Below are positions 14,919-29,900 of a DNA stretch of 64,000 nt, piece by piece. The stretch is from Acanthosoma haemorrhoidale (taxonomy: Eukaryota; Arthropoda; Insecta; Hemiptera; Acanthosomatidae). The position numbers and the translations under genes are program-made. The stretch's first letter is position 1, and every line of letters begins with the position of its first letter. The stretch spans positions 91,497,474 through 91,561,473 of the forward strand of contig OV884011.1 of assembly GCA_930367205.1 (NCBI GenBank). Reading direction: 5' to 3'. Below the pieces are notes generated by a model, which was not told the DNA's origin, searched no databases, and saw only the letters and a list, made by a program, of their open reading frames with translations.

Positions 14919-17900
14919 TTAATACTACTAATTAAGTAGATTTTTTTATCTGCTCTGATATTAAAGCATCTGAATGAACTATTCCTGAGATAAATCTCAT
15001 CAATTAAATGAAGGTATTCTTATTCTATGATATACAGCTATACTTTAAGATTTAACAACTCTTTTCTAGCATGTTTCAAATTTTTCTTGTGCCTGAGTAG
15101 ATTAGCTGTAACAAATAGATACTTTTGCTTCTTTTGAGTTTATTAAAAAGATATCAAGAATTTTTTTCTTCAAATTTATAATGCTCATACAAAAACTTAA
15201 CTTTTATCTAATGCGATCTATTGTTATACTCCAACTGCAATGATAGATGAAAAAATAATTTATCAAGTGACTAAATTACTGAATTAAAATTACAATTTGC
15301 TTATTAGCAGTATCAGCACTGTCTTAAGTGATTTGAAATAAGCAGTTGGTAGAGAAATAACATATTCAAAATAATAGTTTTAATGCTTTTTAGGTAGTTG
15401 CAGATTTAGCTCTTAATTTTATTGGAGATCTTGTTAACTTTCCACACAATACTAAATATTTTCAATGGAACCGTCATGTCATTATCAGTAACTAACATTT
15501 TTTTTCAATATGACAATTATTTTTCTATGGTAGTTAATAATTACATTGAATCAACTAAGTTTATTCTCAATCTGTACACTTTAAAGATAAAACACGATTT
15601 CTAGTACAGTATGATAACATAACTATTTTGTGTTATTAATAATGATTTGCGTTCCATAGTAGTATAATTACTGAGTAGTTTTCTAGATGGAATGACTGCC
15701 TGATATGAGTTTCCTTTGCTATTAAAATAAAAGAAGTCTAATATATCTATCCATAATAACTTTTTAAGTTTTAAGCATTTAGTTTTAATTAATCAGATGC
15801 GTTTGAGAATGTGGATTTATTGTTAGTGCTCAGTGACTTGTGGTGGCGGGGAGAAACGTCGGGATTTTTGGTGCCAATATGAAGGTCATAGAGACAATAC
15901 AAGATGTCCATTGCCAATACCAGTAATCATTGAATCCTGTAATGATAAACCGTGTGCATACTGGATAGAAGATAAATGGTCACAGGTGAATGGATTTTAA
16001 TATATTCCTTTTAATTTAAAAGTGTTGTCTGTTTTAAAGTAAGTTTTGGTTTGAATATGTATAACATTTGTAGTAAATATAAGTAGTTTTGAGGACAATT
16101 ATACTACAAACTGATTTGTTGTTTTCGTAATTCCTAACTTTTTTTTATTAGATTCATAAATTTTATTTACACGCTTTTAGTTAGTTAAAACACCTATTCT
16201 ACAGCTTCAGATGACACCTCTACTACTCTTAGAGCAATATAGAGGTGATAAACCAGTTAAAATTAACAAACATCTTGTGTTTAATCTTTACTTTGAAATA
16301 TAACCATAATACTAGGAACAACTTTTAGAAATTTATGACAAAAAAAGAATATGAAATTAGAAATACAAAAAAGTTGTATATGAATTAAATCCATTGAACA
16401 CTTCATGAAGAGGTAAGGCAGGCCGTGGTTGTTGCCATAGTTGGTAGTTGCCAGAGGAGCTACCGTGGTTGGCTAAAGGCTGTTACCTCTCAACTTAATT
16501 TTGTTTTCTTAACCAGATTCACTCCTTTTTTATTCAAGAAGCTACTCATTTATTCTCATGAGAGTGAGTGAATCTCTCCCTGATCTCACCACCAAAAAAA
16601 AAATCCTTGGTGGAAGTGGGAATCAAACCCAGAGTAGAAGTTAGATTTCTGCAGTTAGTCATCAACATGCTAAACCACTAGACTTTGGGGAAAGTCTTAA
16701 GAATAAAAAATTCTAAGAAAAAATTAAATAAATAAGTAGAACAAACACCATCTTCCTTTTACCAAAATAATATGTGTACTGATGTAAAGTCTGGTGTCTT
16801 TTCTTTCTATAATCAGCATTTATTCACCCATGATGTATAGTAGCTAAACCAATAGAACACTCAAGAGGTTGTACCTTGAGAGCAGCCATTGGATCATATA
16901 TGAGTAGTAGAATTAAATTAATGAATTACTAACCATTAAGGGATGATTATAGTAAATAAAATGTTAATCCTGTCTGCCTTACTTAATGAATCATACTGGT
17001 ATCATGGAAGTTTAATGAACTTAATATTTTTAATATACTTAATATATTTTGGTATATTAGAGTTTTGCTAAGCAAATGGTAAGTAGGAAAATTATAGTAC
17101 ACCAGAAAATATAATGTGGGTGGATCACTTTTAGCAATTTGTGGAGTCTGTTCCATCTGGTTCAGGCGATCCTCTAAGCTTTTTGCGATTTCGGGTTGAA
17201 AAAGAAATTAAAAAAAAAACATTACTTATAATGAAGGAAAAGCTTATAATAAGTAGACAGTATGTAAGAATTACATAATCATGTATGATCATACCCATTC
17301 TGAACCCAGCCCTTTCTTTCAGACATTTAGTCAATATATACAAAGAGATCCAAACTAAAAATATAATACCCAATTCCAAGTCTATGACATCATGAATATC
17401 TATCAATAAATGATTTAAAAATGAATAACTACGAAATAAGCCTATTTGTAAATTTATTACCTGACAATTTTGCATCATGTTTAATTGGTTCTGCTACCAC
17501 ATTTCTGATGTATGGTTTGTTCAAAGTACATGGCTTGTATGGAACAAAAAGTAAAGTATATTTCATGAAAAAAAAATAAATGAATAAAAAATATTTTTGC
17601 TATTCTGCAATTATGGGGTTTTCCTAATTGTTAAAATATTTCAAGGTTTAATGAAATACTTTTTTTGACTGCCAATATAAAATTTTAGCATACACACCAT
17701 AGCACTTTTAGCATTAAATTGCCATATTCAGAAGTACAATCAGAAAATCAACTATACATAATGACATTTGTCATTTTTAATAGTTATAGTAATAATGGTT
17801 AAATAAAATTAAACTTAAGTATTATACTGTTAACAAATTTATAATACTTATATTTTACTATTATGCCTTTCACTATTACATACATAAAAATCATGCATGT

Positions 17901-20900
17901 GCTTGTTACATAATATGCTTAGTTGATTTTCTAATTGTAGCTCTGAAAATGGCAATTTGTTGCTGAAACCACTTTGTTATAGAAAATATATAATTTCATG
18001 TAGACAGACATTACAATCCTTGAAATATTATGCCAAACAAATAAGTAAGCAAAAATTAGCATGTATGAAATTATGAAATCTCTGGGGATCGGTACAACTA
18101 AATAGAAATAATTTTCTAGTTTGCATTCCAGCACATGCATGCCACTATCCTTTAAGAAATTAAAATAAAACTGTTATGCTATAATTTATTATTTACTATC
18201 TACATGAGATGAAGAATTTATTGCATGTAGTGCTTGATGAAATTAAGTTTGCCATTGAATGAAATATATTAGTAAAATTTTTAATTTATTTATAAGTCAA
18301 ATACTGTATTTTAATCTCCATTCACATTCTGAAAAAAGTTATAATGCATGAATAATTCATTGTTTTTGAATAAATTTATAGGTATTTAAATACTATTTAG
18401 CTCATAAGTTTCTGTCATTTCTGTAAAAAAAAAAAGAACTGTTCATTAAAAAAAAAAAAAAAAATACTTAATTCACAGGATCTAAAATTAAAAAGCAGAT
18501 ATCCCAACCACAAATAAAATTTTACAACAATATTCTTACTAACTTGATCACTGGAATTGGACACAGTTCTTGCTCTTCAGCTGGCTGCTCTACTCAAACC
18601 ATAGCTATTATTCACTTACCTCTACAGGTTACAGGTATAGAGATACCTGTATATTTCCTTGCCCGCTAGATCTAATCTCTGCACTAACATCGCAGAGCCT
18701 AACAACTTTCCCAGTGGATACTCCCATATTTTGCCAGTTGGACTAGGACTCCTTGGAAGGGATACCTGAACAATGGACAAATGGACAACGGCTTCAGGGG
18801 CACCACAAACTTACCTAGTGTAACTCCCCTCTGTTGTCTAGTCTGTCTTTGTCCGGTTCACACTCCCTTTTGGGATTCAGATGGTTTTCACCTACTCTTA
18901 GACACTGAGTGGGAGTTTGTGATCATTCCAAAATCAGTTAAACTACCTTTACCTCAACCTGTACTTCTTCTCTTGAACAACAAGCAAGCACAGAGGAGTG
19001 AAAAATAGCACCTTTCATAGGAAACTCATAGTCATGTAAAATGTCGACAAATAATTTTGAATCTTCTCAAAGCACATTAACTGGAAATTCCCCTTGGATG
19101 ATTCTCTAACATAAGGATATTGAATGTCCCCCTGGACCTCATTGTACCACTTCTACTGCCTGAGAGAAAGTAAAATTTATTCGCCAAGATCGACCAAGCT
19201 TCGGATGTTCAGTTATTTACCTAGATGACAGGCTGGCTACATCCGTTGCTGTTGCCTTGTTCACGGCTCCATTTTCAAATTCAGTGCATCTCTCTGACTG
19301 ACTCCTTACCAGGGCTATCAGCTCAAAACCAACCTCTTCACACAACAATGAAAATAAGGACAGTGACCCAAGTCTCACCAACCCAGCTGGTCTGGGAATG
19401 ATTACATCCACATTGGAGCGACAAACTACGGGAGCTTCACAACCACCTGTCAGCGATACCGCCTAGACTCCGGGCAACACAATTTTTTTTTTCAGATCAC
19501 TGTAACTTGGGGTAGCTCTGTGTGGCAAGAGAAATTACCCTCTTCCTGGAACATAACAAATTACATTTCTGCAAAGAATGCTTTCCAATATGAGGCAGGA
19601 CTGTGAGAAATGAGAGGATCTATGAAGAGCTGGGAATTATCAGTCAAAAACATGGGCCTAAATCAACTACCTGAATGTCTGCAGGATGGGAAAGGAGCAG
19701 AAGCTAAGAATGGTGATGGAAATAAGACCCATTAGGGCATGACCCTGTGAGAGACTCATGCCAGGCTTGGTTAGCCGAGAAGGGATACACAGCAGAAATG
19801 AAGACATTACCTCAGAACCATGATAGCTGGCAGTGGCAAGTTGAGTCTCGTACAAATTGAAAGGTAGTGAGGATAAGAAACAGTAATTCGCCAACACCTT
19901 AAGTTTGGTAATTAATGAAATAATTAATTTATCAATATCAATGACTCATCAGTATTTTTATGAGTTGCTTGTTGTTATTATTATTTTAGGAAAAATTGGA
20001 ACTTCAAGTGGAACTTACAAAATTTTGTGCTTCTAGATCAAACAGGTGCTGTGAAAAAGTTGCAAACAAGACAGTATTAACAAGTTTGATGGCTTTTTGT
20101 ACCTAAAGTACTAAAAAACATTATATATTATTAATCAGGAGATAGATATCTTTAATTTGAGGTCCTACTCTTTGATAAATACGAAAAATTGTTTCTTGGT
20201 ATAAAAAAATTGGCCCTGGTGAAAATTTAACTTCCATTAACGTTCAATTCAGTGGAGTCCCAATTATCCGAGGGATTCAATCAATGATGTGAGCAAATGA
20301 AAATAAATACATATGTACGAATTAAATTGAAATAGGTGTGTCGGTTTCTTGGTCTGCGTTATTATCAAAATGCATTGGTTTGTACAAGTTTTAGGAAAAG
20401 TATAAAAAAAATTCATTTTTTGATTTTATTTAAATAATTAATACAGTAATTTTAAATACAAATTTCTTACTAATTAAAAGTGCTAATAATTAGCTTGTAA
20501 TTAATATGTACTTCTTAAAAATATTGAATTTTTTGTACCTTTGTTACTTTAATCTTCATATCTCCGCTTCTCAGTTACCCACAAGTCATTGCTCTCAAGC
20601 ACAATTACCATGGATAATTAGAACTCCACTGTATATCTGTAATGATAATTTCATGTTTTACTTCTCTCTTATATTAATCTTAATGAAAAATTATACTTTC
20701 TTAAGATTGCTAGATTTGTTAATCTCTTGATTTACTAATTACATTAAGCCAACTCATTTTTTGACTTAATTTTTTTTTTAGCAAATATATATTTTATTTA
20801 GCATATTCATCCAATCTCTTTGTTAATTTCAAATAAAGCTTTATTTTCTAATTTAAGCCATCATGTATAAGAAATTTAGAAAGTAAAATATTTTATATAA

Positions 20901-23900
20901 ATAACTTCAGTTACTTTTTTTTCAATGTTTTTAGTGTTCCGTAAGTTGTGGAGCTGGTGAAGAAGTTCGAAAAGTATACTGTTCAATTCCTAATGATTGT
21001 ACAAATATAACAAAGCCGATCATTTCACGCTCGTGTTTCATGGCCCAGTGTAGTTTAGGCCATGAAAATGCTATTGCTGGTGATGTCAATAGCCAAAAAT
21101 TTACATGGCAACAGTCATCATCACCGGTAAAATATTATTTTTCATCATTCTAATTGATAAAATTAATTTAGTGAATTAAAAATTTGCAGTAATTTGGGAC
21201 AGTGTAAAATATATGATAAGTAATAAATGCTTCTAATATGTTTGTTTGATTTTATTTTTTTTCTAATATGTTTGTTTGATTTTATTTTTTTTCTAATATG
21301 TTTATGATTTTTGATTGATTATTTTTCTCACTCAACAAATTAGTTATCATTATCAATTATTATTGTTAACTGTATCTTTAGATCCATGTGTTTGTTGTAA
21401 GGTTTAAATTGTACTAATTTTATTTAAATTTATAAACTTGATATTATTATAGTGTTCTGTGAGTTGCGGTAAAGGGGAAATGAGAACTACTGTTGAGTGT
21501 TATGATAATGTTGTTGGAAAAGTAACAGATGCAAGAAACTGTGCTGGACAAATGCCTCAAAGAAAAGTCGAACTATGTTACATGCCTCCATGCCCCCATT
21601 GGCAAGTAGGAGACTGGGAACCTTGCTCTGCTATATGTGGATCAGTAAGTTCTTAAAATTATATTTTAAACAATAAGTTGTATTCTTACATATATTATTA
21701 ATAATGTATGTCGAACCTTCATATTTTTTTAAGTAATGAGTTATGTAAGTTATGTTCAAAATACCTGAACTGGACTTAATTTCAAGACACTGAGAAATTT
21801 GGTGTGGTTGAGGGCGACTGTTGTAAAACTGTTATATGGGCTGGTGGAAAGCCTATGTTACCAGAACAGTAATTCAATTTTGGAGTTATCTTATAAGAGA
21901 TAAAACACTGTGCGTTCGACTTAGTCCCTGCAAATCTTTATGCCTTATTAGAGCACATTAGTTAAACCGCTAACAACATATTTTCCATAATGAGAAAAAA
22001 AACTTAGAATATTCTACTATTAATTATAAAAATTTACGAAAAGTTAAGCTTATTAAAGGTGAAATTGTATGTATGTACCATTAAACGGGGTGTGAATTGT
22101 CAAACTCACGATTTTTTTGTTACCATGCCCAAAGAATTTATTTGGCCTGATGCCCTTTTAGGTGATTATTATATAAAGGTCCTTGGAAATAATCTGTGTA
22201 AATGTCAAACTTTAGTACCCTTTCTGTTTTCAAGAAAAATAAATTTCTTCGTGACAATTCCCACCCACATGTAGAGTGTTAATTGTCCACTTGTCTCTCA
22301 TAATAATCTTTACATTTAGTACAGGGGTGAGTATTGTCAGAAAAGAGCAGGATTCAATCTATAAAACCCAGTGTTTTTATTATTTTATTTCTTAAAAGAG
22401 TCCTTTTTTTACATTTAAAATGTTAAAAATATGAGAATCACCCATCAGAGGCACATAAAAGATACTATAAAACTGCAAAGAAAAACTTAAAACTAAAAAA
22501 AAAAGAGGAAAGAAGTATAATCAGAACACAAGTTAAAAACCAATAAGGAAAGAAAGGAAAAACTCACAAATATGAAATTGTCCATTTCTTTCCTCACAAA
22601 CAAGACAGGAACTTCGTCACAGTTATAAATTGCCTCTTTATCAGGAAATTATCCTGACAATTCCCACCCCAGTGACAGTAATGACTTTCAAAGGGACTCA
22701 AAAAATTTATTTTAAAATTACAAAAGTGGTAAAACAGAGAGCAAATTGTTGTAATATCTTTAGAAAGGAAATTTAAGTATCATAATAAAAAATGTTAAAG
22801 AATACTGTTCTCTCTTTAAATATGTATACTAATGTTGATTGACAAAATATTTCCAGCAATCTTATTTTATTAAATTTTAGAGCCCAATTTCAATTTTTCC
22901 AAATTTTGACAATTCTCACATCATGTGCATTAGTCATCCAATGTGCAATAGTCTGTATACATCATACCATTTTTCAAAAGGTGGTATGTTTAATAAAATT
23001 TAAGCTCTTCCTTTCTACCTATATATATATATTTTTTTTTTTTTTTAGGGCACCCAAAGCAAACGCATCACCTGTAAAACACAGAATGGTCTAATATTGC
23101 ATGATAATGCATGTTCTTTAGATACAAAGCCTCAAATTGAAAAGCCCTGCAATGTTTATTGTCCTCCAAGAATGCAGACATGGACCAAATCAACTTGGAG
23201 TCCAGTACGTATTTTTAGTTACATTTTTTATTTAATAATCCATTACATCTGAAATATACTTTTAAACGGGTAAAGCTGTGATGTTCATCTTATTTCAAAA
23301 AAGGTAAAATTCCTAAACATTTTCATCACTAAGATTAAGCTTTTAAGTAACTTTCTCAGAGACTCTGGTTTGAGTTCTGACATCTCTTAATATTGTTCTT
23401 TTATTTCCAAAGTCCTTAATTTTGATTGCATATTAGAAAAAATGCAATTTAGTTTATAATTAATGCAAACAAATTTTCTTACCTCTGATACTGCATATTC
23501 CTTGTAATAAAGTATTGTGTATATAATTCAGTAATTCATTGGATATGTTTATGTTATGTTTTCCCTAATATTTTATTAATAATATTATATCTCTGAAGTG
23601 TTTCAGTTACCATTATTCTGCTTTGTATCCATTAGTGCATGGGGTATGCATATGTATTCCAATGAATGATCCACTACTTAATGGTATTCTAAGTATACCT
23701 TAGGGGGTGTGCACTAAATCTAGTACTTAAAGGTTTCGATGACCAATACCTTGAGTAGTAAGTTGACTTTTGAGTTCAGTTTTTTCCCTCTGCCCCCTTA
23801 GTGGCATCAGGTGCTCAAACCCTTTTCAGTTTATTGTAATGGTTTGATTTCGCTAGGGAATATATATTGAGCAGTTTTAGTGTGGAATTGGATCAGCTGA

Positions 23901-26900
23901 TGATTTGGGAATTTTGATCTTTGCAGGATTTAGTTTGGTTGAGAGCCAAACTCAGATTTTTGTTTGTTGTGAAGAAGTGGATATGACGGACAATTGTGGA
24001 TGGCGAAGCTAAGAATATTATTTAGGGTTTTGAAGAGTGGGCGTGAGCCAATGATAATTACTTTATATTTCTCCTCATTCAATTGAAGATTGTAGAAAGA
24101 GGCTCAGATCCTGATTCGGTTCATGTCTTCCTGAATCAATAGGGAGGTGGATTATTTTTTTACTTCCATTGATCAATTTTGTCCTCGCAAAGGATGCCAT
24201 TAAATGCTATATAATTATTTTTACATTTCCAATTATTAATAAACTGGCATCAGCAACACAAAGAAGTTCAATGTTAATCAATTGAAATAATTGGGTGTCA
24301 ATTGAGGACGAAGGGTAATAAGCTGAGCTTGATTATTTGGCATAGTCACTATAAGGTATTTACTTGAATAATAAAGAAAACAATTGATATATCAAGTTAG
24401 CGCTATAGCATCCTATCCCAAATTTCTTCTCACAAAGGAATTTTATGTTGATCAATGGGATGTTATTGAATTATATAATTTATTTTAAAAACAAATGACA
24501 TAAGGATGATGGTACATATACTGGATGTTAGTGAATTGAAAATCATTCAAAAGAACATAAAAAAAAAATAACATAATATTTTAATCAACTAGGAAAACAA
24601 ATTATTAATAAAATGCTGATATGTTGACAAAATAGCTTCAGGGGTGAAACAATTAAATTTAAAGTCATATATTATTTATAATCTAGAAACTCACTGGGAT
24701 ATATTTATCATATCATCTGAAATGACTATGTTAACAAAAATAACATTAAAATACCGTGGATGACTTACTTCAAAACAAACTCTATGAAGTTACAAATTAA
24801 TTAAACGAAGATTGTTTAACAATTTGACATTACTCAAACGAAGTGATTCTGTTATTATATAGTAGTTGGCTAAATGAGATCTCTCACATATCCTAATTCA
24901 AAAGTGATTCTAAATTATTATCGAATGGCATTTGGTGTTTATGTATATTATATCTTGTATACTTATTAAATTGTAAATCATATGTCAGTCCTGGGATAAT
25001 GTCTTGCTCTGTATCTCCTTCAGCACCAGGACAGAAAGGTCTACCAACATCATGGGAAAGAGATGATCAGAAGATCTTCCCATTGAAACAAGAGGATAAG
25101 AGTGGGATGCTTAGGAGTCAGGTGGGGGGGGGGGGATGTTTCTCAAAAAATAGTGCTTCTGATAATTTGAAATCTAGGCCTAATGTTGATTTAAAATATA
25201 AATCTTTTTTTTACATTTTCTATCTAACTACATCATTCCTCCTTTTCTCTATTGTAAAATTAATAATGATTTTTATACTGATTGCATACATGTGTGGTTT
25301 ATTATAACTCTGATCAATATTACCAAAATAAGTTACTTAAACATTAACAATCAATTTGAAATTATTAATATGTGAGCAAGAAGTTCCACATACCATTCTA
25401 CCTTAGGGGACCATACTTTTTTCCATCTTCAGCCACTCTAAAAATCACTTTAAAAAAAAAAAAAGTTGAATTGTTCATCTGAAAAAAAACAACCCAAAAA
25501 AACTATTTTTAATTTCTTTTTGTTCCCGCCCTTTATTTGATTTATAAAATATTGTGAGATGTTTATAAAAAAATTAACTTATAGTGTTCTGTAAGCTGTG
25601 GAAAAGGAGTTATGATGAGGAAGGTGACATGCTTTGGCCACTGTGCAGGCCCTAAACCTGAAACTAGTGCTCCATGTGATGCTGGACCATGTGAGGATGA
25701 AGGATTTTGGAACACTGGCCCTTGGTCTCAGGTAATAATTTCATGCTTGTCATTATTTATCTATTTTATTCATTATGTAAAAATTATTTCAACATATTTG
25801 ATTGACAGATTTATTAACAGAAAATAAATAATTCTACATGAATAAGGAACGGCAACATCAATGAACAAATTTTCTCTTCTTTTATATTAAGGTGATAAGC
25901 TCCTGCAGTTTTCCAACAGAATGAATGCCTACCTCATGGCACATTTTAACTAGAATCTTCCCACAGGGACATTTAACCAATTAATTTTTAATGTAGACTA
26001 ATTCCTTGTTAATTCATTTAATTTCTAAACTCATTTGCAAATGAATTGGATCATTAGAATAACTGATTATTACAAATTATTTTTCCAATGTGACACCTGC
26101 TGATTGTTTATTCTGACAACGGGCAAATTTCAATGAAAGAAACTTTTTCAAAACAGAAGATATTTCCTTCTTATTAGTACAAAAGTAGAAATTGTCCAGT
26201 TTATTTACGATAATGTCCATTTAATTTCATTTTCTCGTACACACTTCTTTTGTACAACAACTTTATTATGATAAAATTACAATCTGCCTCATGGGGCAAT
26301 AAGTAATTGTGATAAATGTTCTCATTAATACCATATTTACAATTTTCATTCACTCACTCATTCGTACAGTATTTACAAACAGCCCCGAAACCTCCCAGGT
26401 CCATATGGTTGTCACCTCCCTCGCGTGCAAAGGAGGAAGCAGAGGAAGTCCTTCACTATCCTCCGTCAGCCGCATCACTGGATAAGAGCCAGCGGAGGCT
26501 GACCAAGAGTGTGAAAGCCACAGACACTCAGGACATGATTGCAGAAACTGACAATTGTCAGGGTTCCCACTGTCACGCATTTATAGCAGGTCACGAGGCC
26601 ACTGTCGTTTTAGTCTCCGAGGAGGATTATAGGGATGAGAGGTGTAGTGCAATGACTGTGGTAGGGGATTAGGGTGGTTGGATAGGTTACTATGGAATTT
26701 TATGAACTTGGAACCGGTCAGTTCAAGAATGTAGGGTATATTAAGATCATTATGAAGGGTTTTGTTGCTGATGTAATAAGGGGCATTTACTATTGCTCTC
26801 AGGACTTTTGATTAAAGGATTGGATACGGTTGATGTTCGACTTTTTTGCTGTCCCCCATAGCTCTATTCCCTATGTCCAGATTGGCTTAAGATAACTTTG

Positions 26901-29900
26901 TAGATTAGTAATTTATTTTCTATTGAGAGATAGGATGTCCTTCGAAGTAGTTAGTACAGTTGTCCAAAGCGCCTGTTTAGTTCTTGTCTTTTTAGCCTCG
27001 TGTGTGTGTTCCATGTCAGTCTTTTGTTGAGATGGAAGCCTAAATACCGTACTGTCTCGGATACAGGAAGAGGAATGGAATTAAAAAAAACTAGCGGTCA
27101 GGACTTGCGGCAGAGGATAAAGGTTATGTGGGAACATTTTGTTCCTCTGTTTATCTCTGTAGCATTTTTTTAAACTTACTTCTCTTTTCTTGTTTTCCCA
27201 ACTAGTTCATTTTGTTTATTTCCGATCCTTTCCTGGAAGTATGGGTCAGTCAATTTGATTGCCTCAGTAATTTGAATGTTCCTGTAACCTTGATTTAATG
27301 AAGAATTAAAAAGCCTTCCCGTTTTTTGGATTCGGCAAGAATCCACTAAAAAAATTACAATTACTTTTCAGTACATTTTTTGTTAATTTAGCCTTTAACC
27401 ACACTCTATGTTCTCCAATTGTATACTTGTGATCTAAACAAACTTACTTTATTCCTTATTTTTTTCAAATTAATAGTTTTTTGGTGATCGATTACAGTGT
27501 AGTGTCACTTGTGGGGATGGAATGCAGGAGAGACAAGTACGCTGTGAAGGAAGAACTGGCAATTTTCTTCCTGACAGTTATTGCACAAACCCTGGTCCGG
27601 TTAGGGAACAGCCATGTAATGCTCCTGCTTGCAAGCCAGTCTACAGGTGGGAAGTGACTCGATGGACACCAGTATGTATTGCAGCTTATCGTCTAGTATT
27701 TGTATAATTAACATATTGATACTTTTTTACTTACACAGTCTCTTTTAGCCACCTATGAAGTTTCATTCTTCAAAATAATAAATAACAATGTCTCCTTACA
27801 AATTTTAATATTATTAACCCTGGAGGAGTCGCACTTCAAATACTTACATGAAGGGTGGGTCAAATGTTTTGTTTGTTTTTGGTATTTTATATTTAATTTA
27901 CTTACTTAATTATTAAAATATATCCCTTGCTTTAATGTCAGATAAAGAAGGTACATAAAACAGTCATATATTCATTAAAGAAATACATTAAAAAGCAAAC
28001 AAAACCTATCACATATTTCGTCAAACTGTATACATCTAAGTAGAAAAATCTTTGTTTACTTATTGACAAGTAGCATGACTCTAGGCCATTTCCCTAGGAA
28101 TTGTCTCACAATTTTTGAACATTAGTCCTGGGCATTCCATAACCTCCTATTAAATACTGTAGACCAAATAGAGCTCGAATTTCAACTTCATGTCTAGTCC
28201 AGGCATCTCTGAATATTTACTTTTCATTATTGATTATATAAATATTTTTCGACCTTACTATTATTCCATAAACATTGCTATCTAAAAAAAGGTTAAGTAA
28301 TTTGACCTCTGAATTTATCTTTGAGAGGCCAGGAAGGTGCGTGATTACATTTTCTGAGCGGTCCTTCGCGTGGTTTTAAGGCATACATTTTAAATATTTT
28401 GTTTAGCCATCTTTGTCAAGATAAAATGAATTTTGTGAATCATGCTCATAATCGTTGTCTTCTTCAGCTGAGTGCTCAGAATTTGTATGTGGTTACTTTC
28501 ACTTAAATGATCAAGCTTACCTGAATCCTTTCTATCTCTTTCATTCTCTTGATCAGACCTGACTGATGAGACCTCAAATTTTCCTTTTTTTTGGTAGTGA
28601 CATAATAATCTATATGAAAAAAATAATAATAATAAAATAGGAAAATATGATTTAAAGATAATTTTGTCCCTATTGGAAGGGTTTAACACTTTAAAACTAT
28701 AAAATAGATTATAATTGAAAGATCAATGATTAATATTAGTCAAACAATAAGTATACTATATTATAGGATAATAAAATTAATTATTATACAAATAATAATT
28801 ACTTACTGGTGAAATAACTTAAATGGTCGCAGTAAATGGGACAGTTGTCAACCAGCACAGTTTGAAGCTAATAACGTTCTTTTGTTGAAGGGTAAACTGT
28901 ACTAAAACCTTTTAGATTCCAACAATAGGGTCTTTTTGAAAGATCCCAGAAGGGAGAGAGGGAGGATTTCAGGTAAGGAGCAATCGTTAAACAATGAAGG
29001 GTGGGTGACACCTGTCAACCCTGCGACTACTCCTGGGTTAAAGCACCAAGAGTTTTAGTAGTTACAATTTTCAAGATATAACTACAGGAATGTAGAGTCT
29101 TCTTCTGTCAAGTACAGATGGTATGCCTAAAAAATGGAAAAGTGCTTGGTGTGCTTTTAATAAATATATTTATGAAGAGACATTGCGATTTTTTCTTTTG
29201 AAGTGTTATTTACATTTTTTTATAGCAATCATTAAGGTACTATTCAAATCTAGGATAATGGGAAGTATTAAGCTTTTCATAAAGTCAATTAATAGGGGGG
29301 CCGGAAAGTAATGTCATTTTTTTTACATTAAAGTAAAAAAATAAATTTTTAACAAATTATTGTTTTTAATCAATGATGTAATCACCCTCGTTATCAGCAA
29401 CCTTTTGCCATCTAGTGTGAAAATTTTCAATGCCAAATCGATAAAAATCAATTGGTTTTTGTCCAAAATATCTGGAGATGGCATTTTGGACATCATCCAA
29501 ATTTTCAAATTTTTAGCGATCAGAATTAATGGAAATCCGATGGCACAATATCGGGCGAGTATGGTGGGTGAGGCTGGAAATGAAAAATGGGTCCTCTATG
29601 ATAATCCAAAAATCTCTCTCCGCATGAATCGGCACAAAGTACAGCTGAGCCAGGTTTACACTCCAAAAAGGTGCTTTTGTGTGTCTAATGGAGTATTCGT
29701 GGGGTCGTTCATCGCTGATACCTGGAAAAACTGTGAATGCAGATCTTTACAGTGAACAATTGGATCGAGTAAATCAATCTTTAATTGAAAATTTCCCAGC
29801 GATTGTCAATAAAAAAAGCGTTATTATGCAACACGATAATGCAAGACCCCACTGCGCCTATTTTTTCTGCAATAACCCTGGCTAAAATTAATGAATTGGG

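Noticed and set aside
16616..16690. Functional tRNA gene on the minus strand
   Set aside because: A and B boxes are present but no complete cloverleaf with paired acceptor stem is visible; a SINE head fits better.
26316..26672. 118-codon plus-strand ORF
   Set aside because: It is the reverse shadow of the jockey LINE C-terminus and 3' end on the minus strand.
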